Source: Brachionus manjavacas (taxonomy: Eukaryota; Rotifera; Eurotatoria; Ploima; Brachionidae). From it: a stretch of DNA of 64,000 nt. Positions 1 to 13,900 of the stretch are shown piece after piece. The stretch is taken from positions 11,050,501 to 11,114,500 of the forward strand of contig JAHQIY010000001.1 in NCBI GenBank assembly GCA_019054805.1. The letters run 5' to 3'. Every line of letters starts with the position of its first letter. Position 1 is the first letter of the stretch. The notes beneath the pieces are model-generated. The model saw nothing but the letters and a program-made list of their open reading frames with translations. It had not been told where the DNA came from and made no database searches. Position numbers and translations under genes: made by a program.

Positions 1-783
1 TTCATAATTTAAACCACTGGTATTCGGACTCAAGCAATATCAAAATTTGCTCTAGAATATCTTGCATTTCTAAATTTACCTTTTTTGCAATCTAATCCTC
101 ACGAAAAAAAAATTAAAAAATTTTTGAGGATTTTCTTGCTGTATTAGTGTAATTTAGTGTATTTGATTTTTTGTTAACTAAAAAAAAATTACACTTAATT
201 AAAAGTTATCGGACGTGGATGGTTTAACAAAAAATTAGGCTTATTAGATTTTGGTGACCAAAATGAGATCTTTAAAAGTTCATTAAAAAAAAATTTAAAT
301 TATGAAATTTGGCTGATATTTTCTACATCGATTTTCAGTTTTTTTGACATGTTTTCTTTTTTGTCTTTTTTTATCAACAAATTAATTCTCCACTGAATTT
401 CGCGTTAATGAAGTTAATAGTTAAGATAATAAAGTATGCATTAGTATTTTTTGTAAATTTTTTTTTGAATTTTTTATTTTAAAAGTATTTTTATCTAACA
501 TTCAAAATTAATTTTCGATCTTTCTAACCAATATTTTTGATATAAAAAATAAACTTTTCAAAAAAATGAGCTAGTAAATTTAAATTTAAAAATCGATTTA
601 ATCAATGATTTGAGAATATATATTGAGATATATATAAATCTACATAACATGTAAAGCATGATGCATTAAAATTATTTAAATTTAATCAAAGATAAATTTT
701 AATATGTAAAGATAGACTCTTTAAATTGGTCATCAACTTCGAGATTCCATTAAAAAACATTTATTTATTATTTCTTTATTTTT
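1..783. other. Gene-free AT-rich stretch
   Basis: No supportable coding region, RNA gene or repeat boundary was seen here. The sequence is A/T homopolymer-rich and every frame is broken by frequent stops. Confidence 0.5.
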
Positions 784-1375
784 AATTAATAATAATAATA
801 GACTATGACAGGTTTTATCCTGTGAAGCAAGACACTTGGGTCTCACTGTGGTAGCTAAAACCGGTTTAAATAACAAAATATGTTTATTTCTTGTTTGCCT
901 TGAAATAATCATCAGTTTTCATTTTAAAGCCATTATTGGTCTCTACTGAAATTGTTTCAGCCAGTAATCCATTCCAATTGTTTATCACTCTTTTCTATAA
1001 AAAGTGGTCTCTTTGACTGATCCTTGTGATTTGTTTCACTAATCTGTGCTTTCCTCGCCCGTATCCCTTTAGCTGGGCCTTCAACTGAAACTGAATTAGT
1101 AAGCTTATTCGAGTTATGTCAGTCAATTATACTCAATCCTTTCGAGAATTTTAAATACTTTATTTAGTCGTCTCACTCTCTTCTCTCTTGACGCATCGAT
1201 AGGTTCAAAATTTCTAGTCTTTTATCATATGAAAGTTCTTTTATGCTCTTAACAAGTTCTTTTAGCTCAAATCTGTAATATTTCTAGTATATTTATCTCT
1301 TTTTTAGTATTATGGCACCAAGCTGCTATTGCATATTCTAAATGCGGTCTAACAAATGGAACAATCTAGATGTTT
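784..1375 (-). mobile_element. Decayed CR1/L2-like LINE 3' fragment
   Basis: Read on the minus strand, 1300-1365 encodes VRPHLEYAIAAWCHNTKKE, the conserved stretch near the end of the reverse transcriptase of CR1/L2/Jockey-type non-LTR retrotransposons. Further 3', around 930-1010, an INNWNGLLAETISVETNNGF-like stretch matches the usual end of ORF2 in these elements (N-W-N-x-L, then a phrase leading to S-F-K). Several in-frame stops and frame changes interrupt it, so it is a dead fragment. It ends on the minus strand in a short (ATT)n tail at about 787-800, as expected for a 3' end. The family assignment is by motif only; the clade (CR1, L2 or Rex) cannot be separated from this piece. Confidence 0.75.
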
Positions 1376-1822
1376 TTTTAAAAATAAGAACACGAAAGTC
1401 TTGTTCAACTACTAGAGGACAATTGTGACAGTGTTCTCGTGTGGCTTACCATTCATTGTTTTGACTTTTACAGTTGATGCAACATAGAATGTTGCACTAT
1501 GCTGCATTTACAGAATTTATTTTAAACTTTTAGATAAAAATTTATTAAATTTTTTAATACTTTGTTCTGTTCTTTTGTACTGAACTTCACAAAACCCTAA
1601 GTTTCCAGAGGTATCGTTTAAAGATCTAATAAAATCGTTGTCAAGCGGTCCAAGGCCATGCGGAATTGATTTTGCTTGAACTGAACAAGTTATTTTAGAA
1701 GCCTTCGAGAGGATTGTTTTTATGCTGTCATTCTTATTTTCAAAAAAAAAGTATTTTTTAAAAAAATTTTCAAATGTATTAATAGTAGCAAAAATATTCA
1801 AAGCTTTTGTTTTTCTTGTCAC

Positions 1823-3337
1823 TTAAATAAAAAGAATTCAGATTTTTAAAAAGTTAATAGTTGATCAAATTTTTTTTGTCGAAAAATTAGTTTACTTACA
1901 TGTCACTAAAATGGTCAATAATTTTCAGAGTTTGTCAAAAGTCTGGACTTTTACTTGAGATATTATTTTAAGTTTGTTAGTTTCTTTTTGAATGAGAAAG
2001 TGATTTAATTCAATAGAAAATTATTCATTATTGTTAAAAACTTTAAAAATCTAACAATTATGTTACCAACTTAAAAAAAAATGTAAATATGCTCAATTTG
2101 AGTTTTGGATTTAAATGACAGAATTAAAAAAGATAAAATGAAAAATTTACACAATTGTTTTATAGCGGATACAAAATTAAAATTTTGGAAATTATCAAAA
2201 TTCAGACCTATTTGAGATTCGTAAAATTTTTAAAATAATGTGCGTAACTCAACTACGTTGGTCTACGTAGTTACATGATCAATAATGGTCAATACTCATT
2301 CAATTATTATTTAATTTTAATCCTAGTAATCACAATTATGAGGAACATGCTTTATAAAATTATTTAAATAAAAAAGCTTTTGTATTTTTATTTCTAACAA
2401 TAAAAGCTACTTGTTTTTGTATATAACTTGTAAACTAAAAAATTTGATTTTCTCTTTCTATATTTCAAAAAAAAAATTACTTCTATTTATTATTTTGGTA
2501 ATTGATTTTTTTATTTTTTAATTGAATATTAGCCTGAAGAAGGCTCTTTAGGCGGTCTAAACGCGTCGCGCTTTAAAAAAAAAACTTTAATCGCTAAAAA
2601 ATTAAAAAAAGAATCTACTTAATAAAATTTAATCTCAGACCTTAACCCAAATTGAGTATGTTTTTAATTTTTTTGATTTAAAAGATTTAAATGTCGAACT
2701 TAAAGTTGACTTTTAATGATTAATAATGCATTTACAATTGAATATCAGGTTTAAAAACATAAAAGTCTTGTAATTTTTGACGTGATTAAATTGGTAAGAT
2801 GGTGGAGGTGTGGTTTAAAATCTGATATTTGGGTTTTGAGTTTGCGAATCTCATTGCAAGAGTATGCAGAAATTTAATTAAATATAAAAGGAAATAGTTT
2901 TAAAATCTTAATGAATATGAGTCAGAAAATATATTTTATATATTTAATAATATATTTAGGATTTTTCAATTAATTTTTTTACATTCTAGAAATTTTATAT
3001 TTCTGTAAAAACTAATTAATCATAGTTTAGAAAAAAAATATATATAAAATATTCAATTATCAACTTAATTTATTTGTTATTAAAATATTCGTTTAAATAT
3101 ATATACAAAGATTAAGGTCAAATTTAATTTTACAATGATTAATCTAATGGTTTAAATTTCAGAAATTCTAAAACAATTCTAGGTAACGCATGTCATTGAA
3201 ATCTATCCTATAATTGTTATGAATTTAGTGCATTAAAATTTAGTATTCAAATTTTTTTCTAGATTTATTTTTAATAATTATTAGATATTATTAACTCCTA
3301 GTAAATAGCTTATAAATAAACTTATAAATAATTCTCC
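1823..3337. other. Gene-free AT-rich stretch
   Basis: No gene is supported. The only local rise in G+C, around 2530-2575, gives no reading frame or RNA fold that I can recognise. Confidence 0.45.
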
Positions 3338-3439
3338 ATTCTCTATACTAGCGGATAATGGGGAGACGCCCATCTGCTTTTCTAGTACCTTTTTGCTCAA
3401 CGGCTTCGATCTAACACAGAGGTTACTGCATCGAGTTGA
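3338..3439 (-). repeat. Dispersed repeat, copy 1 (LINE/SINE 3'-end family)
   Basis: About 100 bases that match 33358-33454 closely, sharing blocks such as GATAATGGGGAG/GAATAATGGGGAG, AGTACCTTTTTG and CATCGAGT. Its G+C content is clearly above the surroundings. The second copy abuts an (ATA)n run on the side that would be the 3' end in minus orientation, which suggests the tail of a non-LTR element or a SINE that shares one. This copy has no such run directly beside it. Confidence 0.65.
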
Positions 3440-3649
3440 TAATCTACACCGCAATTATTACCCAGCCAAAAACCGGTTAGTAAATAGTTAAGTTCTATTT
3501 TTTTTTCACATCATGTACAAATATAGGAATTATAAAACTTATAATCGCTGAAATTTTGACGCTTTGGCAAATAAATAATCAGATAATTATAAAGAAAAAA
3601 TATGATATTTATCTATTGACTCTTTTAATAATTGTGTACAGCTGCTTGT

Positions 3650-3740
3650 TTTTAATAATAATAATAATAATAAGCTACAGCAGGAGACCTTTTTACTGCA
3701 ATTATATTATTCTATAAAATTCCGGGGTGAACAAAGTTAT
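3650..3740 (-). repeat. (ATT)n-tailed retroelement 3' end
   Basis: A (TAA)n run at about 3652-3674 is followed by a G+C-richer segment up to about 3735. Read on the minus strand it is a unique sequence ending in (ATT)n, the same organisation as the LINE fragment at 784-1375. No coding remnant is visible in the short piece. Confidence 0.45.
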
Positions 3741-6700
3741 TTAACTTTCTAACAAATTAAACGGTTTTTGAAAGCAAATTAGAATTCTTTAATTTGGAAA
3801 ATAAATTAATAAATAAATTTTAATTTGATTTAATTCATTGTGAATTCAAATATTGCATTGATTCAAAATTAGTTTTTTAATTAATTAATATCTATCTTTG
3901 AGATTATTTTCATTTAAATGAACTAATCAAATTATTTAAAATTAATATGATTTAAATTTAGAGATTTAAAGAGACTGTTTTTGATTTCGGATTCTAAGTT
4001 TTAAGTTTTAACTAAAAGAAACATAAATTTTTTTGTAAAAATTCAGCTATTAATTATTCGCAGTTGATATTAAAAAAAATAGAGATGAAAAACAGTTTAT
4101 CTTAAGCCCTTAACTTACACCTTTAAAAATTCAAATTTTTACAATTTTGCTTACTTAATTTTCTTAATAAATTTAAAATTCTTTTTAATATTTCAAGATT
4201 AATCAACAATTAGTGTCCATGTCTATAAAAGACCTATTAATAATTCATTTATTTGTATTAAAAAAATTTAAGATTTGATTTAGAATAAAAAAACTTCTCT
4301 AATTGTTGAAATTTTTTTGAATTATAATTATAGAATTATATTTTCTTTGAAGAGATGGACCAATTTTAAATAATTCTTAACATTACTAAACTGAGACAAT
4401 TTTGAATTAAATTTTATTTTTGTGACAAGTAATTTGCGATAAAATTTAGTTTTCAAAACACGTGTATTTAACTTTGAGTTATTTTTTGAAATTTCAAAAC
4501 TTTTTGTGAAACAATTCTTATCTTAAAAAATCAAGAAAGTATTAGATATAAAGGAATAAACAAAATGTATTTAATTTTTTAAAATACGATTTATGTATTA
4601 TTTGAGTATTTATAAAATTCTAATTCTAATTTTAGTTCAATTTGTGATTGTTATTAATTTTTTACTTTCATAATGAGGAATGTTTAAGAGCTAAATAAGA
4701 TAAAGAATGATTTAGATTTTTTTAAATAAATCTGTTAGTTCTTAGAATTATTTCAATATCATTATTATCTCAGATTAAATGTTTTAAAGATGAATAATGA
4801 TTGAAAATAAACATCGTTTACTATTGCGAAAATCTAATAGAACAATTGTGTAAAAATGATAAATTAGCCTCGAAATTTTTATCAATGATTAATAGAAATT
4901 CATTTCGGCATTTTATTTACAAATTTAGCTAAGAAACTTTTTGAATAGCTCTCTGAGTTCTGAGATTAATTTTGGTTATTGGAGTTAAATTTTTCAATAT
5001 TAAAAAATGAGAATTTATATAATGATGATTGAAATATATAATTACATAAAAATTAAAAGTTTTCTACTCGATCGACAAAAATTAACTAAGTTAAAACATG
5101 AAAGCATGGTAATTAGATAATATTAAATAGAAAAATTTTATTTTATTCTGATCGAATAAGTGATTTTTGTAAAAATATCAAACAAATTCGATCTAATTAA
5201 CTATTAATTTTATTTTAAAAATTTTTAAGGAATTTTCTATTAGATATTTGAATTTTATTAATTTAAATTATTAAAACAAAAGTATTCGTCTGCAAATTTT
5301 AAACAAATATATAATTTTTTTTATTAATTATTAGAAATTGAATAAATCGTCGTTTTATTTCGGATCCAAATCTTAGAATATATTTTTAAACTGATTTTGA
5401 AATTTTTAGTTAAAAAGATGGAATACTGGTCTATTGACGTGCATTAAATTTAAAGCAGAATTATTTTTTTTGAAGATTTAATTATCATTATCCGACAATC
5501 TTTAATTCGAATAATCGATTTAAAATTAGAAAATATTTTTAATTAAAATATCGTATTTTATTAAAAATTTATTATGATTTTCAAGAAGACAAACCAAAAT
5601 GAAATTTAAATGAATTTTAATGAACTCAATAGAATTTTGAATTTTTTGATTTATATTATTTTGTTAAATGTTTCCATTTTCTTATAAAAAGTTTGTTAAT
5701 TTTTTTGATTAATTTATCAATACTTATTTTTAAAGAAAATTGTCTTTAAAAGATTAATTATTTATGCTATGTGACATTATTCATTTAAAGAATTAATATC
5801 GGTTGAAATTTTTTTTCAACTCGAGTTAGACATTAACCAAGTAGTAGTCGTAGTAATAAAATACTACGAATATTTTAGATAAAGACCATAGAAGCTAAAG
5901 CAATAAATTTCAATTTTTTAAATATAAAAACGACACTTTTGTCGGTATCACTGAATTAGTTACTTAAATTTTCAGGTCATTTTAACAATATTAGGGTGAT
6001 TGAAATGATGGAATCAAAGTGATGAAATCAAATCCTCTTTTAAAACATATTAAAATATTTGAAATTAATTTTCAATTTAATACAAAAATTCAAATAAAGT
6101 TAAATTCAAATCGGAAATTTGATCCTTTTTACAATTCAACTATATGTTCAAATTTTTAATAGAAAAAGCACGAATCTAATATTTTTAAAGTTCAAGACTA
6201 AAAAGTTAAATATTTTAAATAATTATGAGATATTCAAACTGAATTAAAATAAATAAATGGAATTCGAAAATCAAAAGTATTCTTATTAAACTGTCAATTA
6301 AAAATAAATAAATCCGAAATAATTCAGGTAAACCTTCTCATTGAACCAAAAGCGATTTCTTAAAAAATAGAGATTTTTACATCTGATTAGAAAAAGTTCT
6401 TGAAAAATTTTTTTTTTAATTTTTTTATTTAAAGAACCGATTGTGTTGATTTATTAATGCTCAAAATTTTTCGCTTGCAAAATCTAGAGACAAAGCAAGT
6501 GACCATTTTAAAAGTAACATCAATTATCTTTGTAAGTAAATGTTATTCTTATCTATAAAAATAAACAAAATAAAAAAAGTTTTTTTGTTTTTGCTGGAAT
6601 TGTGGTATTTTTATTTCATCTATTTGTCTGTCATCATAATACATTATTTTTTTCTTTTTTGACTTTGAAATCACTTTGAATAAACACATGAATAGTATAT

Positions 6701-9700
6701 CATGCTTTATGGAAGTTAGTTTTCATATTCAGTCCTTTTTTCTCCTTAAAGTGACTTAAGGAGAAAAAAGGAAAAAAGGAAAAAAGGCCTTACAGTTTTT
6801 GATGAGTTCTCGTTCAATTACCATTGTATTTTAGACCATAACATGCTTAAAATTATTGCTTAAAAAGTTTTTGAATGCACAAGCTCGTTAAGAGTAATCA
6901 AAATTTTTGAATATTAATCTAAAAAATTAATATGGTTCTTGCCTGATCTTAAGAATTCATTTTTTCTTTTGTGCATTTTCTGCACTATTGATTATGTATT
7001 ATTACTAATTAACTGATATTTTAGCAAGTTATTTTTATTCTATTTTTTTTCTTTGAAAATTGAAAGAAATAGAACTTTAATTTAAATTTGTTTACAAAAA
7101 AAGTTACAAATCAAAAATGATTTTATTTCGCAATATTTTGCTTAACCATTAGCATCATTTAAATGGAGCCGCGTCATTTTAATAATGTTTTATTTTTATA
7201 ATCAGAAATGCTTTCTTTGTTGTTTTCTATTTAATAAAGATTTTTTTTTTGGCAAAACCTCGCAAATTTACCTCTTATGAGCAGGAATGCGTAAATCAAA
7301 GGATATAAAAATAGTTAGATTTTTTCAATATTTTTAAACCAAAAAATTATAAGAAATTTTTCCTGAATTAAATGATTGTATACGTAAAGCAATTAAATTT
7401 TCATTTATTTATTTTAAAGATCTACTGAGACGTATTATGCAAAAAATCGAGCATCAGTAAAATTAGGCAAAAAGGGGACAAAACGCCTTTTAACGTAAAA
7501 TTGCGTCAGGTTTTAGCAATGCAATTATTTTTAAAATGCAAAAAAAATAACAAAAGATCGTAGAATAAAAAGGTAGAAAAGTAGAAGCTTTTACCAAAAG
7601 CATTTAAGACTGTGACATGATTAATCATGAAAAATCAAAAAAAAAATAAAGGGAATTTTTAGCGTTTAAGGTTAGATAAGGTACTAATTACATGATAAAA
7701 CCGGAACTTAAGCTAATAAAATCATTCAATTTTTTCCTATAGACGCGATGAAAAAAATTAAAACAAAATGTTTTGATTTTATTTTTGTTTTTATTTTTAA
7801 AGATGCTTTATTTTCAAAAGTTTTATATATTTACTTTGGTTTTATAAACGAATTCTGCATAATAAGTAAAAAAAGATTTAATTTTTCAATTAGTTTTCAA
7901 GATTGCACTCTTTTTTAAACATTTTAAATTTCCATCATACATTCTTTTCATATTAATCTTTACTTTCTAAATACTTAAATTAATCTTATTTATTTAATGA
8001 TCATTTTAATTTTATTAAGTCAAATTTTAATTTTTCAAAATGATATTCTGCAAATAAAATGTGGTAAAATTTTTCTCTGTTAACTCCTCGAAAATAACTC
8101 CTTCTGAAATAAAGGTTACAATTGAGAATTATTTTTCCACGAATTGCTTTACTTAAAGTTTAAGAAAATGTCACGAAAAAACACAATCTAATGAAAATGA
8201 AAATTTACAAAAATAGTGGAAAAAACTTTGCAAGTAATTTTGAAATTATAATAATTCCAGTCATTTGGTTCAATTCATAAGAGGACCCTCATTATTAGTT
8301 GCATTTTTGTAACAAATTTTATACTAAAATATTTTTTAGCACCAAATTACACATTGCACCCAAAATTTAAAATTTTTCAAGGCTAAATAAGTTTATATTG
8401 ATTCAATTGTATGATTTAGTTGCTATTTTAAGCAATAATGCTTATTCCAAATCATTTAATTAAATTTCGCAACTTATAAGATTTTTTTATTATTTTTCTA
8501 TGATTCAAACATTCTTACATTTTATTAAATTTTTTTTTATAAAATTTTATCGCAAAATTTTAATTTTAATAAACACCAAGCTTATCACGTAAATTTTTTT
8601 GTTTCAAAATAGTCTAGTAGAAAATGATTAAATAGCAATTTTGGAGAGATTGTTTATTTATTAGATTTTAATAAAAATATAAAAAAACGAGATTGATATA
8701 AATTCTCAGCTCCTTGATTAAAATGTTTTCATCAATTTTCGACGTCTAATAATTAAAGAAGCATTAGAGATTTTTTTTACAATATGCTTAGTGAAAAGCA
8801 TAAGGTTCTAAAATAATTTTTAGGAAATTAATGTCCTATAATTTGATTTAATAATTTAAAGGATTGACATCAAGCAAGCAAAAATTTAGAATCTGCTATT
8901 GGAAAAACTTTCAATTAACAAATTCAAAATGATTGTTTTTGCAATCAAAAATCGCTTTAAAAAATTAATTATAAATCAATATTTGAGGAAACTTAGCATG
9001 AATGAACTTTTAAATTCTCCAATGTATTTTCCAAAATCAATTCCAACAAGAATTTTGTGCTAGGAATTTTTTTGCAGCTTTGGTGTAATTTTTAAAAGCT
9101 TAGTATGATTAAAACAAGTTCAAATATTAGATAAATTGTTTAAGAAAAAATGATACAATTATAAAATTAAATCTAAATCACCGATTTAATTGTTCTAATG
9201 GAAGCATTATCTATGCTTTAGATTAAAATAAATAATTTCCTTAGAAAACACGTAAAACAAATTTATATAGCAGTTTTTTTTGATCAACAATCTTGAAATC
9301 TTTCCTCGAAAATATAATTATGATTAATTATTTGAATCACCGATTTAAGGAAATTATATTTTTGCTTAATCTTTCTTTTTTAAATCATTTGTTTACAGAA
9401 ATTAGCACCTCGAGAACACGTTTAAGCAAGCGCTCAACTAAGAACTAAATCTACATTTGTTAAATTTGACTTTTAGAAAAGATATGATAAAATTTTATAG
9501 CTTTAGTTTTAAGCAACAAAAAAACTATTTGAGAAGTGGCTTTAGTATCCTGAATTTATTGAAACTCAGGTGAGGCAAAATCATCAAAAAGATAAATTTA
9601 TTTCAAATTGAGGTATCTAGGTAATATAATTTTCTTATTTTTCGTACCTTGGAAAATTTAATTGCATTGAAATATCATACACATTAAATGCCAAACTGGC

Positions 9701-10952
9701 TTAATGTTTTTTTAAAAGTTTTTGCCGAGAAAAAGTCAAATCAGATGGCTAGACCAAGAATTTTATTTTATTTCTTTAAAAGAAATGATTTGGTTCTTGA
9801 GTAAAACAAAATCTAGGCACTACATTGAACTTAAATTATTAAATAGACCTGGTAATCTGTGCTCCATTTATCATTTCAAAGCTATTTCAAACTGGTAGCT
9901 GATTTGAATGCGTTTAGAATTGTAATTATTAATTAGCATTAGTTTATTTAGACAGATAGCTAAGCCAATGTTGAACTTTGATAAATTTTTGTAGCTTGGT
10001 GTTCGGTGAAATACCAGCTTGAAATTTAGCAAAAATGGTAGAATTTTCTAGCTTTATTTGAGAGGAAAAAATAATTTTTGTTTAGTGCACTTGGTTAGAT
10101 CAATAAACAGGTGATGAGGATTCAATGAGCTTTTGATTACTTTGGAAAGAACACACAAGTGTGGAAAACATCAACGAAACGCTCAGACTAGACGATTTAT
10201 TAAGAAATTATGCAATTTTTTCAAATGCTTGCCAATAAATAGTTTTAAAACCTGATTTCAAAAAATTATACAAAACAAAATGTTTCAAAGTGCTTGAATA
10301 TGCAATTAGTTTTTCTTTGCATATCTTATATTTTGCCCAAAAGTTCTTAGACTATTGGAGTCAAAAAAATATTTCTAATTTTATTATTTGGGTTTTTTTA
10401 ATTTTGTGCAGTCAACTTGTTGTGATATCTGCCATTTATGTTACAAGTGCCAAGATAACCTAGAAAAAAATTTTAATATCTAAAAAAAAAAGAAAAAAAT
10501 ATGGTTTTATTAAAGAGTGTTAAATTTAGACTTTTTAAACTTGGGAAAAGAGACCACGCGCAAGCTTATACTGACTTTGTTGGTCTCTATTCCTGCAAAG
10601 CGCTTTTGAACATAAAAATAGACTAAATTGAGTTTTATAGCAATGATTTGCTTAAGCATTTCTTAGAACTTGGATCTACTTTGAGTTTTTAAATTATTTT
10701 GTCTTCTTCTTCTTTCCTAAAACATCGAATGCATCTGCTGGGCTTTTTAAGTGAGTCTCATTGAGATAATTTGGTTTTAAAATTTAACAAACAACACCCA
10801 GTTTTTTCTTTTCCAGGCATAAGTAGTTGGTTGCGCACTCAATAAAAAAGCTCCAACTCTTTGCATGTAATCATATATTTTAGTGCTTGAAATTATTTTT
10901 ATTTTTTGCTAAGCAAATATTTGTCTATAGACATTTTTAACAAATTATTCAA
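3741..10952. other. Long intergenic region, no gene seen
   Basis: Seven kilobases of A/T-rich sequence without a coding exon that I can support on either strand. The one clear structure is a perfect hairpin at 6734-6771. The last few hundred bases presumably hold the promoter of the CASTOR gene at 10953, but no TATA box or other element can be singled out against this base composition. Confidence 0.45.
6734..6771. repeat. Perfect 16-bp hairpin
   Basis: 6734-6749 and 6756-6771 are perfect reverse complements with a six-base loop (AGTGAC). The right arm runs into further GGAAAAAA repeats up to about 6787. No flanking gene end lies nearby, so this is not obviously a 3'-end signal; it may be a slippage product or the remnant of a small foldback element. 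Confidence 0.8.
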
Positions 10953-13900
10953 ATGGAACCCAAAATAGAGCTTCGTCTGTTGGACTACAAACTAAAAATA
11001 ATAAGTGTCAAGAAGCCTTCTATTCACAAGCTAATGTTCGCTATTGTGAAAATTGCGTTCACCAACAAAACAAAGTGTTCATTTTTCTCGTTCACCGAGA
11101 CCAACGATGACTATTCAATAGTGGTTGATCATTTCGGCTTCGAGGGTACATTTTTCATCATTTTTACCATTCTATCATAAATTTTTTTTCCCAGAATTAT
11201 TGCCGTTTACTAACGACGCTGATATCACTTTGAGTCATTCAGACTGGATTCCAATGCATTTGTCAGGCGAAGACCTTCAGCGCGGAATTTCCAAGATAGC
11301 TAAATACCTTATACTTCCTTTGGCTGATTGGAAAATTAGTATAATGGCCATTTCAATGTACCAATGTGACTACATTTTGGTAATTTTAAGGCTTTAATAT
11401 TTTTAAAAAATTTTGCTCTCCTTTTTTTTTTAAATAAATTTTCAGAAAATTTCATAAATTATTCAATTTTTTTTAGATTAAAGAAGAGGATTACGAAACA
11501 GTAATTGAGTGTTTATCGGGTCATATCCCGAAAATTTACGATGAATCTCAGGAACCGGAAATAGTTTTTACAAAGCAAAATGGCAAGGCCCATTACAATA
11601 TCAAAAAAGTTCACAAATCAAACCATCGTCTTGTGAGAAAACAGTCTATATCAGATGGTAATTCAAATTTACAAAAGTGTATTTATTTTAATTTTATGTT
11701 TTCTGCTTGAAGAATCTCGTCAACATAAAATAACTTTGCCATTGCTTATACCTGACAACATCGAGTACTGCATTACTGGTTTATATAACATGGATACGTT
11801 TTTCCTGATCATTCCAACTCTAATTGGCATCATGTTTTACGAAACCGAGTAAGCAAAATTTGTTAAGTTGCATGAAAGGTGTATTTTAAAAGTGCACAGA
11901 TAACAGAGTTTACTTAGAACTTCAGTCAACTAAAATTTTTTAATAAGTGAAGTTTCATCATTTCTGTTCATCGTCATTCATTTTTAGTAAAAAAAATTCA
12001 AAAAATTTCATTAATTATTTTTTTCTAATGCCAAATTAATTTAATTTTTTTTATCAATCAAATTTATTTATATTCCCAATTAGTAATACTTGAGATTTTT
12101 TTTTTCAAAATTTTGACTCGATAAATTCGAATAAGTATTTTGGCTCAGTAAGCATCAATTTTGATTAATGATGCTTGATAAGTTACTCATTAAAATTCGA
12201 ACTCTTAATTTCAAACTATTAAAAACCATCTATTAGAATCTTTTTCCTTAAATTGATTCTTTAATATATGATAATTTTTTATTCCATTTTTATTATTAAT
12301 TGAACATATTATTTATGAATTTAAAATGAATGAACAAAAATTTTTTTTTTTTTTAAATTATGTTTCGTTTAAAATTGGATTGTTAAAATATGACTGAGAT
12401 TTCTTTATTCAAAAAAATATATTTGTTTAAAATGGTATTTTGAACGCATTATGTTTTCTTCAAAGTTTTAAGGACTTTTTTTCAAATTAAATATAATTAA
12501 GAAATATTAAAATCAGCTGATAAATTTTAAATTTCTTGTTTAATTTTTTCCATAAAAATTAAAATAAAAAATACTTAAAATAATTAAAAATTTTTAAACA
12601 TGGATTGAAAAGTGCATCTTAAAAAGAGGCCGGTTTACCTGATTATTTTGACAGTTGGTAAACCATTAAGCTAAAAGGTCGATTCGAGGCTATTATTAAT
12701 CTTATATTATTAAGCCTAAAATACTTGGAGATAATTTCATATTTTAGTTTAAGAAAAGATCTAACTGCTGAGTTTTAAATGGTTCTTATTCTTTTGTTTC
12801 TAGTTTCTTTAGAATTAATTTAAACAAGAAAAGGAATGATATAATACTGATCCTATTAAAGATTTGTATGACACTCCTAATGTTTTGAGTTTTAAGTCCA
12901 ATTTCTTATTTGAGAGATATTTAATAAAGTTAAGCATTTAATGACAGCATTCTTTTAATTCATCCACCATTGCACAATTTAAAGTGATGCCATCTACTCC
13001 AGGTTCAAGATTACTTTTTTCTTTAAGGTTTTTTTCAAAGATTGATTTTCTACAGATATTTTCATTTATCATATGAAAAATCACTGTTAACTTAAATTTA
13101 AGGTGAAAAAAATTCTTTAGTGAAAATAATCTAAAATCAAGTTAGAAAAGCATAAAACAACAATAATTTTTCAAACAGAATTATTTCAAAGTAATGAAAG
13201 CAATAATTAATTATTTAAGCAAAGATTTTTGAATAATTGATATTCAAATATTGGTTTTAGTTAAAAAAATATAAAATTTTTTGGAATGCTTGAAAGAAGC
13301 TTTTATTTGAGATAGGTGTGAAGTTGCATGACCTAACAAAAACGTTGTATCAAAAAAAAAACCTAAATTGGTTTAATTAAATCTTAACTTCTCGTTAAGT
13401 AAATACATTTTCGAATATTCATTATTAATTTTTAAAATTCGATTATTTCAAAATGTAACTAAATTTCATCATTGGAATTTTTTTAAATAAAATTTAATAT
13501 ATATAAACAATTTCAATCCTTGAAAAATTGAAAGTGGTTGATAAAAATTAATTAAATAATAAATTTTTTGTTTATCAATAAATTTAAAATTAAAAAAAGA
13601 TCATTTGATTTAGTCTAAATCTAGCAAATTTTAATTAAAACATATGTTTTTGGTTCAAATTGATTACAATTTCCGATTTAATTTAATATTAAAAAAAATT
13701 AATTGATATTTTTTTTTCAGCGAATACGAGAATAATGAAATATTCTTTAACTTTACAAAAAAAGAATTCGACATTTCTCTTGTGATGGAGACTCGTTTAT
13801 TAAAAAAGTAATGCAGAAAAAATATTTTTTTTAAATTGAACCTAAATAATTTTTAGATTTCCACACGGTATATTGTTAAATATTGAAAATGATTACTGGA

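Noticed and set aside
12620..12690. Possible tRNA or tRNA-derived SINE: GGTCGATTCGAGG resembles a B box and a minus-strand TAGCTTAATGG resembles an A box
   Set aside because: The two boxes are on opposite strands and no cloverleaf forms. The region is better described as a short inverted repeat (GGTTTACC and GGTAAACC).
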